DNA of 42,829 nt, taken from contig NZ_JAGPYK010000044.1 in assembly GCF_018070045.1 (NCBI RefSeq), forward strand, positions 1 to 42,829, read 5' to 3'. The notes under the pieces are model-generated. The model made no database searches. It saw only the letters and a list, made by a program, of their open reading frames with translations, and was not told where the DNA came from. Shown here one piece after another: positions 14,932-23,474 of the stretch (position 1 is its first letter; each line of letters begins with the position of its first letter). The stretch is from Micromonospora sp. U21. GTDB lineage: Bacteria; Actinomycetota; Actinomycetes; Mycobacteriales; Micromonosporaceae. The position numbers were made by a program, and so were the translations under genes.

Positions 14932-16516
14932 CCGACGAGTCGTCGGACGACGACGCGTTAAGAAGGGCCCCCTGCTCTGCCTCAGGCGTTAACAGGGGGC
15001 CCTTCCTTGCGGTGCCGCGCAGCGTGGCCAGCGCGACCAGCGCGCCCAGCAGCATCGCCACCGTGGCGGCGATCGCGGCGAGGTGCAGTCCGTCAGCGAA
15101 CGCGAGCCGGGCGGCGTGCAGCACGGCGTCGCCCAGATCGGCCGGCAGCCCCTCGGCCACCGCCAGCGCACCGCCCAACGTCTCCCGGGCCGCGTCGCGG
15201 GCGTCCGCCGGCAACCCGGGGGGCAGGCCGTCGAGGACCTCGCGGCGGTAGACCGCCGCGCCCACGCTGCCCAGGATCGCCATCCCCAGCGCGCCGCCCA
15301 GCTCACTGCTGGACTCGGTCAGCGCCGAGGCGACACCGGCCTGCTCCGGCGGCGCCGCACCGAGGACCAGCTCGGTGACCAACGACATCACCATCACCAA
15401 CCCGGCGGCGTAGATGCTGGCGCCGAGCAGCAGCAGCCAGAGCGGCGACTCCGGCGTGACCCGGGTCAGCACCACGAATCCGAGCACGGCGATCCCGAAA
15501 CCCGTCCCGATCAGGTACGCCCGCTCGACGCGCTGGGCGAGCGCGGCGGCGGCCGGGGCGATCCCGCCCACCGCCAGTGACGGCACCAGGCTCCACAGTG
15601 CCGCCCGCAGCGGGCTCAGGCCGAGCACCGACTGGAGGTGCTGGGTGGTGAAGATGGCGAAGCCGACCAGGGCGAACATCGCCAGCAGGTTGACCGCGAG
15701 CGACCCCGCGAAGCCACGGCGGCGAAACAACCCCAGGTCGATCATCGGGTACGCCCGGGTCCGCTGCCGGTGCAGGAACAGCGCCCCGACCAGCAGGCCG
15801 GCCACGATGGCCAGCACCCGCGCCGGGCTGACGCCGTCACGGGCCATCTCCTTGATGCCGTAGATCACCGGCAGCAGCGCGCCGAGCGACAGCAGCGCGC
15901 TGACCAGGTCGAACCGGCCGGCGCCCGGGTTGCGGAACTCGGGCACCAGGATCGGGACGAGCAGGAGCAGCAGCACCATCGCCGGAATGTTGATCAGGAA
16001 GATCGAGCCCCACCAGAAGTGCTCCAGCAGGACGCCGCTGAGCACCGGGCCGATCGCGATGCCACCGGTGAGCGTGGCGGTCCAGATGCCGATCGCGGTG
16101 CCACGCTGCTTGGCGTCGTGGAACATGTTGCGCACCAGGGCGAGCGTGGAGGGCATCAGGGTGGCCCCGCCGACGCCGAGCACGGCACGCGCGGCGATCA
16201 GCGTCTCGGCGCTGTCGGCGTACGCGGCCAGCAGGGACGCCGCGCCGAACGCGGCCGCGCCGAACAGCAGCAGCCGGCGTCGGCCGATCCGGTCACCCAG
16301 GGCGCCCATGGTGATCAGCAGCCCGGCCAGCACGAAACCGTAGATGTCGAAGATCCAGAGCTGCTGGGTGCCGGTGGGGCGCAACTCCTCGCTGATGAAC
16401 GGGACGGCGAAGTAGAGCACCGACACGTCCATCGAGACCAGGAGCAGCGGCAGCATCAGCACCGTGAACCCGATCCACTCCCGCCGGCCAGCGCGGGGTG
16501 TGGTCGTCGCTGTCAT
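14921..16516 (-). CDS. MFS drug exporter, DHA2 (14-helix) family
   Basis: 531 aa with about 14 membrane helices. Motif A (GALGDRIGRRRLLL, about residues 72-85), motif C in helix 5 (TATLTGGIAIGPVLSGVL) and the start SMDVSVLYFAVPFI with its membrane Asp match QacA/EmrB-type proton antiporters. The start is the ATG at 16516 with AGGAG 6 nt upstream. It is divergent from a TetR gene across a clear operator, so it is probably drug-inducible. The last 28 residues (RKGPLLTPEAEQGALLNASS onward) are encoded by the 14956-15009 hairpin repeat and run past it, so the original stop may have been lost. Confidence 0.93.
   Translation of the reverse strand: MTATTTPRAGRREWIGFTVLMLPLLLVSMDVSVLYFAVPFISEELRPTGTQQLWIFDIYGFVLAGLLITMGALGDRIGRRRLLLFGAAAFGAASLLAAYADSAETLIAARAVLGVGGATLMPSTLALVRNMFHDAKQRGTAIGIWTATLTGGIAIGPVLSGVLLEHFWWGSIFLINIPAMVLLLLLVPILVPEFRNPGAGRFDLVSALLSLGALLPVIYGIKEMARDGVSPARVLAIVAGLLVGALFLHRQRTRAYPMIDLGLFRRRGFAGSLAVNLLAMFALVGFAIFTTQHLQSVLGLSPLRAALWSLVPSLAVGGIAPAAAALAQRVERAYLIGTGFGIAVLGFVVLTRVTPESPLWLLLLGASIYAAGLVMVMSLVTELVLGAAPPEQAGVASALTESSSELGGALGMAILGSVGAAVYRREVLDGLPPGLPADARDAARETLGGALAVAEGLPADLGDAVLHAARLAFADGLHLAAIAATVAMLLGALVALATLRGTARKGPLLTPEAEQGALLNASSSDDSSVSR
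14956..15009. repeat. hairpin repeat with GCGTTAA direct repeats, terminator-like
   Basis: AAGGGCCCCCTG (14964-14975) pairs perfectly with 14994-15005 around an 18-nt loop. GCGTTAA occurs directly repeated at 14956-14962 and 14987-14993, just before each arm. I recall near-identical elements between many Micromonospora genes. It would end plus-strand transcription from 14428-14931, but it lies inside the coding sequence of the converging MFS gene. Confidence 0.85.
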
Positions 16517-16526
16517 GGAGGACTCC

Positions 16527-16570
16527 TTCTGCGTATGTCGTACGCTGTAATGCGTAGACCATACGCAGAA
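16527..16570. promoter_or_regulatory. TetR-type operator in the MFS/TetR divergent promoter
   Basis: TTCTGCGTATG (16527-16537) and CATACGCAGAA (16560-16570) are a perfect 11-bp inverted repeat. Inside it are two smaller sites of the form GCGTA-N5-TACGC, at 16531-16545 and 16552-16566 (extended to TGCGTA/TACGCA at 16551-16567). TAGGAT at 16572-16577 is a plausible -10 for the TetR gene directly beside the operator. The layout fits a repressor controlling itself and the exporter. Confidence 0.75.
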
Positions 16571-16596
16571 CTAGGATGGCGAGGCAAGGAGGACAT

Positions 16597-17358
16597 GTGG
16601 CGGCGAAGACAGACGACAGCGACCCGGCGATCCCGCCGGCCATCGAGAGCGCCTGGGGGTTGCGTGAGCGGCCACCCAAGGGGCCCCGGCCGGGGCTCAC
16701 CGTGAGCGGCATCGTGGACGCCGCCGTGCGGGTGGCCGACGCCGACGGGCTGGCCGCCGTCTCGATGAGCCGGGTGGCCAAGGAGTTGGGCGCCGCCACC
16801 ATGGCCCTCTACCGGTACGTCGGCTCGAAGGACGAGCTGCTCATGCTGATGGTGGACGCCGGGTACGGCCCGCCGCCCGGCCCCGCCGCACCCGACGCCG
16901 ACTGGCGCACCAGCCTCACCCGCTGGGCCTGGGCCGAGCACGACGTGCTGCGGCAGCGGCCCTGGCTGCTGCACGTGCCGATCACCGGCCCGCCGATCAC
17001 CCCCCAGCAGCTCGGCTGGCTGGAGGACGGGCTGCGCTGCCTCGACGGCACCACGCTGGCCGAGGGCGAGAGGATGTCGGCCCTCCTGCTGATCACCGGT
17101 TACGTCCGCAACGACGCCACGCTCACCACACAGATCACCGAGGGCAGCCGGGCCGCCGGCATCGAGCCGGGCGAGTTGATGCCGGCGTACGCCCGGATGG
17201 TGGGCCGGCTCATCGACCCGGCCCGTTTCCCGTCGCTGAGCCGGGTGCTCGCCTCCGGTGTGCTGAACCAGGACGACGACCCGGACGAGGAGTTCACCTT
17301 CGGCCTCGACCGGATCCTCGACGGCATCGAAGCCCTGATCCGGCGCCGAGCGGTCTGA
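16597..17358 (+). CDS. TetR-family repressor of the adjacent exporter
   Basis: 253 aa from the GTG at 16597, preceded by AAGGAGGA. The upstream ATG at 16576 overlaps the probable -10 box and is unlikely to be transcribed. The helix-turn-helix lies at about residues 36-82 (IVDAAVRVADADGLAAVSMSRVA... ending ALYRYVGSKDELL), followed by a TetR_C_1-type ligand domain (WRTSLTRWAWAEHDVLRQRPW). Family members sense drugs and release the operator. Position and operator make the MFS gene the probable target. An AraC gene follows after 9 bp, probably in one transcript. Confidence 0.92.
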   Translation: MAAKTDDSDPAIPPAIESAWGLRERPPKGPRPGLTVSGIVDAAVRVADADGLAAVSMSRVAKELGAATMALYRYVGSKDELLMLMVDAGYGPPPGPAAPDADWRTSLTRWAWAEHDVLRQRPWLLHVPITGPPITPQQLGWLEDGLRCLDGTTLAEGERMSALLLITGYVRNDATLTTQITEGSRAAGIEPGELMPAYARMVGRLIDPARFPSLSRVLASGVLNQDDDPDEEFTFGLDRILDGIEALIRRRAV

Positions 17359-17367
17359 GGGGGCGCG

Positions 17368-18402
17368 ATGTTGCACAGGGACACCGTCGACACCACCGTC
17401 CTTCCGCCCGGTGAGCGGTTCGGGATGTGGCTGGACCTGGTGGCGCGCACCTCGGCGCCGATGCGGATCCAGTCCGCGCACGCCGACGACTTCGCCGCCC
17501 GGGCCGACTTCATCGATCTCGGCCCGATCCAGCTGATCAATTACCGCTATCCGTCGCTGGACGCCACCCGGACCCGCAAGCTCGTCCGCCAGTCGGATCC
17601 GGAGCTCTACATGCTCGCCCTCACGACCGGCGGTGTCGGCACCTCCAGCCAGGACGGTCGCCGCAGCGAGATCCTGGCCGGGGAGTTCACCTTCTACGAC
17701 GCCTCCCGCCCGCACGACGTCGGCCACCACGCCACCGAGCCGGAGCGGGACCAGGCCAGCTCAGTCATCGTGATGGTCCCGCACGCGGCGCTGCCGCTCC
17801 CGCCGCAGCGGATGGCCGCGCTGTACGGCGGCCGGATGTCCGGCAGCGAGGGCGTCGGGGCGCTGCTGGCACAGTTCCTGCTCCAGGTCACCGGTCATCC
17901 GGAGCAGTACCATGCCGCCGACGCCGCCCGGCTCGGCGCGGTGGGGCTGGACCTGGCCACCACCATGCTCGGGCGGCACCTGGTCGCCGAGGACGCGGTG
18001 CCGACCGAGGTCCGCCGCCGCGCGCTGGTCACCCAGGTGCAGGCGTACGTCCACCGCCACCTCGGCGACGCGACGCTCAGCCCGCAGACCGTCGCGGACG
18101 CCCACCACATCTCGTTGCGCTCGCTGCACCGGTTGTTCGAGGCAGAGGAGGCCACCGTGGCGTCCTACATCCGGGACCTGCGGCTGGCCCGGTGCCGGCG
18201 CGACCTGACCGATCCCGTGCTGCGCACCCAGCCCGTGCAGATGATCGCCGCCCGCTGGGGGTTCGCCGACAAGGCGCACTTCAGCCGGGCGTTCCGGGCG
18301 GCGTACGGCATGAGCCCGCAGGCGTACCGGGAGAGCCATTCGGATCCGGCGCGGATCGTCAACCGCGCGGCGTCCATGGTCAACTCGTCGCAGGCAGACT
18401 GA
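17368..18402 (+). CDS. AraC-family regulator with AraC_binding_2 sensor domain
   Basis: 344 aa. Residues about 25-200 match the AraC_binding_2 (cupin-like) domain common in actinobacteria (YPSLDATRTRKLVRQSDPE, LAGEFTFYDASRPH). The C-terminal double helix-turn-helix (about residues 220-325) has HHISLRSLHRLFEAEE and the conserved ending FADKAHFSRAFRAAYGMSPQAYR. It is 9 bp downstream of the TetR gene and ends at a strong terminator, so the two regulators appear co-transcribed. The effector and targets are not known; it may respond to the same compounds as the exporter. Confidence 0.92.
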   Translation: MLHRDTVDTTVLPPGERFGMWLDLVARTSAPMRIQSAHADDFAARADFIDLGPIQLINYRYPSLDATRTRKLVRQSDPELYMLALTTGGVGTSSQDGRRSEILAGEFTFYDASRPHDVGHHATEPERDQASSVIVMVPHAALPLPPQRMAALYGGRMSGSEGVGALLAQFLLQVTGHPEQYHAADAARLGAVGLDLATTMLGRHLVAEDAVPTEVRRRALVTQVQAYVHRHLGDATLSPQTVADAHHISLRSLHRLFEAEEATVASYIRDLRLARCRRDLTDPVLRTQPVQMIAARWGFADKAHFSRAFRAAYGMSPQAYRESHSDPARIVNRAASMVNSSQAD

Positions 18403-18416
18403 CGATCAACGCGGCC

Positions 18417-18447
18417 GACCCGCTGCCCGCCCGGCGGGCAGCGGGTC
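18417..18447. terminator. terminator of the TetR-AraC transcript
   Basis: GACCCGCTGCCCGCC (18417-18431) and its exact complement (18433-18447) form a nearly continuous palindrome, 14 bases after the AraC stop. Confidence 0.85.
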
Positions 18448-18472
18448 GTCGCCAACGGGGGCCGTGGCGAGG

Positions 18473-18497
18473 CGCCCGCCGCCAGACGCGGCGGGCG
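18473..18497 (-). terminator. terminator of the heptose-glycosyltransferase operon
   Basis: CGCCCGCCGC (18473-18482) pairs with GCGGCGGGCG (18488-18497) around a 5-nt loop, 79 bases past the topoisomerase stop. There is no U tract. Confidence 0.55.
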
Positions 18498-18575
18498 GCC
18501 GCCCGGTGCATTCCCGACCGCGTGCCGAGGATCCGGTCCCGTCACTCTCCCCCCCAGGACCGTCGGCGGGGCCGG

Positions 18576-19559
18576 TCAGGCCTTCTCCAGCAGCTTCAAC
18601 ACGACGCGTTCAGCCTCCTCACGCGGCGCCTCCGGGTCCACCGGCACCACCACCCCGTCGTGGTAGAGGTCCACCACGCGAGGGTCCACATAGGACGTCC
18701 GGGCCACGGTGGGGGTGTTGCCCAGCAGTTCGGCGACCTCACGCATCACCGCGACCACCGCCTTGCGCCGGGCGGTCATCGAGCGCCCCGGGCCGACGGT
18801 GGCCAACTCGGTCGCGGCGAGCACCGTGGCGTGCCAGGTGCGGAAGTCCTTGGCGGTCATCTCCCCGCCGCTGGCGTCGCGCAGGTACCCGTTGACCTCG
18901 TCGCTGCGCACGTCACGCCACTCCCGGCCGTCCCAGTAGCCGAACAGCCGCTCCGCCCGCCGCCGGCGGCGGCGCAGGTCGGTCAGCACCTGGCACAGCT
19001 CCGGGTCCTCGATCCGGCGCACCTGCTCGATGCCGCCCTTCGCCGGAAACTCGAAGACCACGCAGCCGCGCCGGGACCGGGCGTGCTCGGGGCGCAGGGT
19101 GGACACCCCGAACGTCGGCTCGTCGCCGGCCGCGTACTGGTCGCTGCCGACCCGGAACATCCCCATGTCCAGCAACCGGGCCACCGTGGCCAGCACCCGG
19201 TCCCGGCCCAGGCCCCGGCCGCCCAGGTCGCGCCCCACCCGCTCCCGCAGCGCCGGCAGCCGCCGGGCCACCTCCAGCATGTGGTCGAACTTCGCCTCGT
19301 CCTGCTTCTCCCGCCACAGCGGGTGGTAGAGGTACTGCTTGCGCCCGGCCGCGTCGATGCCGGTCGCCTGGATGTGCCCGTTCGGGTACGGCGAGATCCA
19401 CACGTCCTGCCACGCCGGCGGGATGACCAGCTCCCGCAGCCGGGCCTGCTGATCGGGATCGCGGACCGGAGCGCCGGTCGGATCGAGGAAGAGCCAGCCC
19501 CTGCCACGCCGGCGACGGCCGTATCCCGGCCGACCCGGATCACTACGCCGCAACCGCAC
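18576..19559 (-). CDS. DNA topoisomerase IB
   Basis: 327 aa, poxvirus-like type IB topoisomerase that relaxes supercoils through a 3'-phosphotyrosine. The N-terminal domain has IPPAWQDVWISPYPNGHIQATG (split here as the IPPAW and GHIQATG motifs), then KQYLYHPLWRE. Catalytic residues are visible in the Arg of RVGSDQYA, KDFRTWHAT, and the Tyr in ARTSYVDP (about residue 290). The start is the GTG at 19559, overlapping the GT9 gene by 17 bases. It is the last gene of the glycosyl operon, an unusual partner whose presence may reflect only transcription. Confidence 0.93.
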   Translation of the reverse strand: MRLRRSDPGRPGYGRRRRGRGWLFLDPTGAPVRDPDQQARLRELVIPPAWQDVWISPYPNGHIQATGIDAAGRKQYLYHPLWREKQDEAKFDHMLEVARRLPALRERVGRDLGGRGLGRDRVLATVARLLDMGMFRVGSDQYAAGDEPTFGVSTLRPEHARSRRGCVVFEFPAKGGIEQVRRIEDPELCQVLTDLRRRRRRAERLFGYWDGREWRDVRSDEVNGYLRDASGGEMTAKDFRTWHATVLAATELATVGPGRSMTARRKAVVAVMREVAELLGNTPTVARTSYVDPRVVDLYHDGVVVPVDPEAPREEAERVVLKLLEKA

Positions 19560-20496
19560 CGGAGACCCGCACCACCCGTTCCACCTCGTCCACGGCGGCC
19601 AGCACCTCGTCCAGGTGCAGGGCCGCCAATGTCGGATGGCTTCCTACCCCGTCCCACCTGGGCCAATCCACCTGTCCGGCCCAGAGCACCCGGTGCCGGG
19701 GGCGGTCCGGCGGCGGCCCCCAGTGGGCCGGCGGCACCGGCCCGAAGAGCACCACCGAGGCTGTGTCGTAGGCGGTGGCCAGGTGCGCCACGCCGGTGTC
19801 CCCGCTGACCACCAGCCGGGCGTTGGCGACCAGCGCGGCGAGCGCCCCGAGGTCGGTCCGGCCGGCCAGCACGGCGGTGGGTGGTAGGCCGGCCGCGTCG
19901 GCCACCCGGGCGGCCAGCGCCCGTTCGTCGGCCGAGCCGGTGAGCAGCACCCGGTGACCCCGTTCGGTGAGCGCCCGGGCCAGCGCGGCGAACCGCTCGG
20001 CGGGCCAGCGCTTGGCGGGGATGTTGCTGCCAGGATGCAGCACGGTGGCACCGGTGGGCAGCCCGGCCGGCGCGGGCCGGCGCAACGCGAGATCCCTACG
20101 GTCGGCGGGGATGCCGTACCAGGACAGCAGCCGGCACCACCGGTCCACCTCGTGCTCGTCGGCGGCCCACGGCGGGCCGTCGGCGAAACCGGCGTCGGTG
20201 TTGGCGAAGGCGAGCAGGCGTCCGGGGCGGGCGGCGGCGAGCAGCCGGTGCGACTGGGGGCCGCGCCCGTGCAGGTTGACCGCGACCTCCGGGGCCGGGC
20301 CGGGCCAGGCCGGGCGATCCAGTCCGGCGGTGTCCATCAGCCGGTCGACGCCGCCGACCAGGTCGACCAGCGGGGCCAGCCAGGCGGGCGCGGCGAGCGC
20401 CAGCTCCCGACCGGGGTACGCGGCCCGCAGCGCCCGCAGCGCGGGCACCGCGGTGACCAGGTCGCCGACGCCGAGGGCGCGCAGGACGAGGATCAC
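19543..20496 (-). CDS. glycosyltransferase family 9 (heptosyltransferase-like)
   Basis: 317 aa from the GTG at 20496, GTGA-overlapped with the SDR stop. The GT-B N-terminus VILVLRALGVGDLVTAVPAL and C-terminal nucleotide-sugar loop (HPGSNIPAKRWPAERFAAL; VVSGDTGVAHLATAY; LFGPVPPAHWGP) are the GT9 signature seen in WaaC/WaaF, which use ADP-heptose. Heptose-making genes lie in the same operon, so ADP-heptose is the likely donor. The acceptor cannot be lipid A in this organism. It acts at the cytoplasmic face of the membrane. Confidence 0.9.
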   Translation of the reverse strand: MILVLRALGVGDLVTAVPALRALRAAYPGRELALAAPAWLAPLVDLVGGVDRLMDTAGLDRPAWPGPAPEVAVNLHGRGPQSHRLLAAARPGRLLAFANTDAGFADGPPWAADEHEVDRWCRLLSWYGIPADRRDLALRRPAPAGLPTGATVLHPGSNIPAKRWPAERFAALARALTERGHRVLLTGSADERALAARVADAAGLPPTAVLAGRTDLGALAALVANARLVVSGDTGVAHLATAYDTASVVLFGPVPPAHWGPPPDRPRHRVLWAGQVDWPRWDGVGSHPTLAALHLDEVLAAVDEVERVVRVSGAVAA

Positions 20497-21194
20497 GGGT
20501 ACGAGGTCTCCTGCTCGGCGCAGACCACCATCTCGCGCACGGCGCAGCCGGGCGGCTGGTTGAGCGCGTACATGATCGCGGCGGCGGTGTCGGCGGGATC
20601 GTTGAGGTTGGCGTCCGGCCCCGGTTTGTACTGCGGGTCGCGCTCGTCGAAGAACGCGGTGCGCATCCCGCCGGGGATGAGCAGGGTGACGCCGACCTGG
20701 CCGGCGAGTTCGGCTGCGAGGGCGCGGGTGAAGCCGACCACGCCGAACTTCGCGGCGCAGTACGCGGTGGCGTCGCTGACCGCCTTGACGCCCAGGGTGG
20801 AGGCGACGGTGACGATGCGACCCCGGGACTCCTGAAGGAACGGCAGGGCGGCCCGGATCACCGCGGCGGTGGCCAGCAGGTCGACGGCGACGATCCGGTC
20901 CCAGGTCTCGCCGGGCACGTCGGTGAGTCGACCCGGCACGTCCATGCCGGCGGCGGTGACCACCGCGTCCAGGCCGCCCGCCTGCTCGGCGAGGTGGTTG
21001 GTGGCCACCTCCGCGGCCCGGGTGTCGGCCAGGTCGCACTCGGTCCACGACACCCCGTCGGCCGGCGGCTGCCGGTCCAGCACGAGCGGCCGGCCACCGG
21101 AGGCCGCCACCGCGGCCACCACCGCCGCTCCGAGGCCGCTGGAACCGCCGGTGACCAGCACGGTGGGCCCGGCACCGGGCGACGCGGCGCTCAC
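20493..21194 (-). CDS. short-chain dehydrogenase/reductase
   Basis: 233 aa from the GTG at 21194. Classical SDR: NAD(P) loop TGGSSGLG (about residues 14-21), a structural NAG-like AAGMD, catalytic Ser in VTVASTLG and YCAAK (about residue 145). It overlaps the HldE stop and the GT9 start by 4 bases each, so it is embedded in the heptose operon. It is too short, and of the wrong subclass, to be the HldD epimerase (an extended SDR of about 310 aa). It may modify a sugar or a lipid acceptor. The specific reaction is unknown. Confidence 0.92.
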   Translation of the reverse strand: MSAASPGAGPTVLVTGGSSGLGAAVVAAVAASGGRPLVLDRQPPADGVSWTECDLADTRAAEVATNHLAEQAGGLDAVVTAAGMDVPGRLTDVPGETWDRIVAVDLLATAAVIRAALPFLQESRGRIVTVASTLGVKAVSDATAYCAAKFGVVGFTRALAAELAGQVGVTLLIPGGMRTAFFDERDPQYKPGPDANLNDPADTAAAIMYALNQPPGCAVREMVVCAEQETSYP

Positions 21195-22759
21195 CGGGTC
21201 CGCTCCCCGCCCGGCGTCACCGACGACGGCGCGCCGGCCCGGGCCGGCTCCGCCAGATGACCGGTCGTGCAGCACGCACCGGTGGCGTGCCCGCCGCCGG
21301 AGCGGGCGATCATGTCGGTGGTGGACCGGCCGTCCAGGTAGGGCACCACCACCGTGTGCCCGCCCCAGCGGCGCAGGACCTCCGCCTCGGGCAGCGTCCC
21401 GGCGTCGCCGCCGCCGGTGGCGTAGTCCCCACCCTTGACCCAGATGTCCGGGCGCAGCCAGGACAGCGCCGCGTCCGGGGTCGGCTCGTCGAAGATCATG
21501 ACCGCGTCCACGCAGCTCAGCGCGGCCAGCAACCGGCTGCGGTCACCCTCGGACATCACCGGCCGGTCCGGCCCCTTCAGCCCGGCCACGCTGGCGTCGG
21601 AGTTGAGGCAGACGATCAGGCAGTCGCCGAGCTGCCGGGCGGCCTGGAGGGTGGCCACGTGCCCGGCGTGCAGAAGGTCGAAGCAACCTCCGGTGGCCAC
21701 CACAGTGCCGCCGGCGGCGCGTACGTCGGCCAGCAGCGCGGCCACCGCCGCCACGCCCACCCGGTCACCGCCCGGACCGATCAGGCCGGTGGGCGCCGGA
21801 CCACCTCTCGTTCGCGACTGCGGGGCTCGCAGGACCTGCTCACTCCTCGCGTGCACCGGGCGAACCGGCGGCGGCAGGGCTGCGGCCACTCCGCCGCCCG
21901 CCACGTACGCGGACGCCTCGGCGACCGCCGCCTGCACCGCCTCGGAGACCAGCGCGCCCCGGGCCAGCGCGAGACTGGCGGCGGCCGCGAACCGGTCGCC
22001 GGCGCCGCAGGTGTCCCCCTCGGCGCTGCCCGGGGTGGGCACCACCAGCGGCGTCGACCCGGCGTGGCAGAGCAGCGCGCCGTCCCCGCCCAGCGTCACC
22101 GCGACGGCGCCGGCCCGCCAGCGCCGGCGCAGGCCCTGCGCTCCCCGGGAGGCGGTCGCCAGGCGGGACGCCCCGGGCAGCGCGGGGACCAGCTCGCGCA
22201 CCTCCGACTCGTTCGGGGTGGCCAGGTGCACGCCGGGCACCGCCGCCGGTCCGCGCGGATGCGGGTCCCACACCACGGGTGCGCGGGTGGCGGCCAGCGC
22301 GGCGCGCAGCGCGGGCTGACGGGCCACCCCCCGGCCGTAGTCGCTGACCAGCACCGCCGACGCCGCCCCGATCACCCGCAGCACCTCGTCGGAGGGCTGG
22401 CCCGGCTCACCGGACGCGCCGCCGCGGTCGTGGCGCAGCAGCACCCGGCCGCGGGCGCGCAGCCGGATCTTCTCCGGGGTCGCGCCGGACAGGGTCAACG
22501 GGTACACCTGCACGCCGGCGGCGGCGAGCAACGCGCTGAGCCGGGCGCCACCGGCGTCGTCGGCGAGCGCCGTCACCAGCACCACCTCGGCGCCCTGCGC
22601 GGCGGCGAAGACCGCCGCCAGGCCGGCGCCACCGGGCCGGTCGGTGGCCGCCGTCTCGTCGAGCACGGGCACCGGGGAGTCCGGGCAGAGCCGGTTCACG
22701 GCCCCTTCCACGTCCCGGTCGAGCAGGGTGTCCCCGACCACCACCACGGGTCCCCTCAC
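21191..22759 (-). CDS. hldE: bifunctional heptose 7-phosphate kinase / heptose 1-phosphate adenylyltransferase
   Basis: 522 aa from the GTG at 22759 with GGAGGAAAGC just upstream. The N-terminal PfkB/ribokinase-like domain (about residues 1-315) starts VVVVGDTLLDRDVEG and holds the anion hole and catalytic Asp in GDTCGAGDRF. A linker leads to a nucleotidyltransferase domain (about residues 355-490) with GGCFDLLHAGH, a complete HxGH motif, and WVKGGDY. The two domains phosphorylate D-glycero-D-manno-heptose 7-phosphate at C1 and later attach AMP to heptose 1-phosphate. The C-terminal 30 residues are a non-conserved tail. Nothing essential appears missing. Confidence 0.92.
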   Translation of the reverse strand: MRGPVVVVGDTLLDRDVEGAVNRLCPDSPVPVLDETAATDRPGGAGLAAVFAAAQGAEVVLVTALADDAGGARLSALLAAAGVQVYPLTLSGATPEKIRLRARGRVLLRHDRGGASGEPGQPSDEVLRVIGAASAVLVSDYGRGVARQPALRAALAATRAPVVWDPHPRGPAAVPGVHLATPNESEVRELVPALPGASRLATASRGAQGLRRRWRAGAVAVTLGGDGALLCHAGSTPLVVPTPGSAEGDTCGAGDRFAAAASLALARGALVSEAVQAAVAEASAYVAGGGVAAALPPPVRPVHARSEQVLRAPQSRTRGGPAPTGLIGPGGDRVGVAAVAALLADVRAAGGTVVATGGCFDLLHAGHVATLQAARQLGDCLIVCLNSDASVAGLKGPDRPVMSEGDRSRLLAALSCVDAVMIFDEPTPDAALSWLRPDIWVKGGDYATGGGDAGTLPEAEVLRRWGGHTVVVPYLDGRSTTDMIARSGGGHATGACCTTGHLAEPARAGAPSSVTPGGERTR

Positions 22760-22775
22760 GCTTTCCTCCTCATCC

Positions 22776-23474
22776 TCACGCGTCGACCTGCTGTCCGGTC
22801 CCGCCGTCGAGCACCACCTCGACCCCGGTACGCACCGACCCGGACGGAAGCCGACCGGCCGGTGCGGGCTCGGCCGGCGCGTGCTGGACGGAAGCGGCCA
22901 GCGCGGCGGGCAACTCCTGCTCGAGGTACTCGCAGAGCAGGTGGCTGGTGACGAGGTGCAGTTCCTGGACGACCTGGGAGTCCGCGGACGCGACGGCGAG
23001 GGCGTCGGCGCAGGCGTCGGCGAGGGGGTTCGGGGCGGGCCCGGTGAGCGCCCAGGTGGTGAGGCCGCCGTCCCGGGCGGCGTCCGCGGCGGTGAGCAGG
23101 TTGGCGCTGGTGCCGCTGGTGCTGAGCAGCAGCAGGATGTCGCCGGGCCGGCCATGGGCGCGGACCTGGCGGGCGAAGACGTCGGCGTAGCCGTAGTCGT
23201 TGGCGATGGCGGTCACTGCACTGGTCTCGGCGTGCAGGGCGATGGCGGACAGCGGCTGACGGTCGTGGTGGAGCTTGCCGACGAGTTCGGCGGTGAGATG
23301 TTGGGCTTCGGCCGCGCTGCCGCCGTTGCCGGCGACCAGCAACCGTGCGCCGGCCGCCAGCCGGTGCGCCAGCTCCGCACCCCAGCGAGCCAGCTGCGAC
23401 TCGCACCGCCGGTACGGCACCAGAGCGGCGGCGAGGTTCGTCAGGTGGGTGTCGAGCGGGCTGCCCGCCGGCAT
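22776..23474 (-). CDS. gmhA: phosphoheptose isomerase
   Basis: 232-aa SIS-domain protein. GNGGSAAEAQHLTAELVGK (about residues 49-67) and LLLLSTSGTSANLL (about residues 114-127) are the GmhA phosphate-binding loops, and HLVTSHLLCEYLE supplies the C-terminal helix. It converts sedoheptulose 7-phosphate to D-glycero-D-manno-heptose 7-phosphate, the first committed step. The final 38 residues are a Pro/Ala-rich extension beyond the usual length of about 195 aa. Its ATG overlaps the stop of the GT4 gene by one base; hldE follows after 16 bp. Confidence 0.93.
   Translation of the reverse strand: MPAGSPLDTHLTNLAAALVPYRRCESQLARWGAELAHRLAAGARLLVAGNGGSAAEAQHLTAELVGKLHHDRQPLSAIALHAETSAVTAIANDYGYADVFARQVRAHGRPGDILLLLSTSGTSANLLTAADAARDGGLTTWALTGPAPNPLADACADALAVASADSQVVQELHLVTSHLLCEYLEQELPAALAASVQHAPAEPAPAGRLPSGSVRTGVEVVLDGGTGQQVDA

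Noticed and set aside
16576..16596. ATG at 16576 as the TetR start
   Set aside because: It overlaps the probable -10 box TAGGAT and lacks a ribosome-binding site, whereas the GTG at 16597 follows AAGGAGGA.
20493..21194. SDR considered as the missing HldD epimerase
   Set aside because: It is a classical 233-aa SDR with YCAAK and TGGSSGLG, not an extended SDR of about 310 aa with the HldD pattern.
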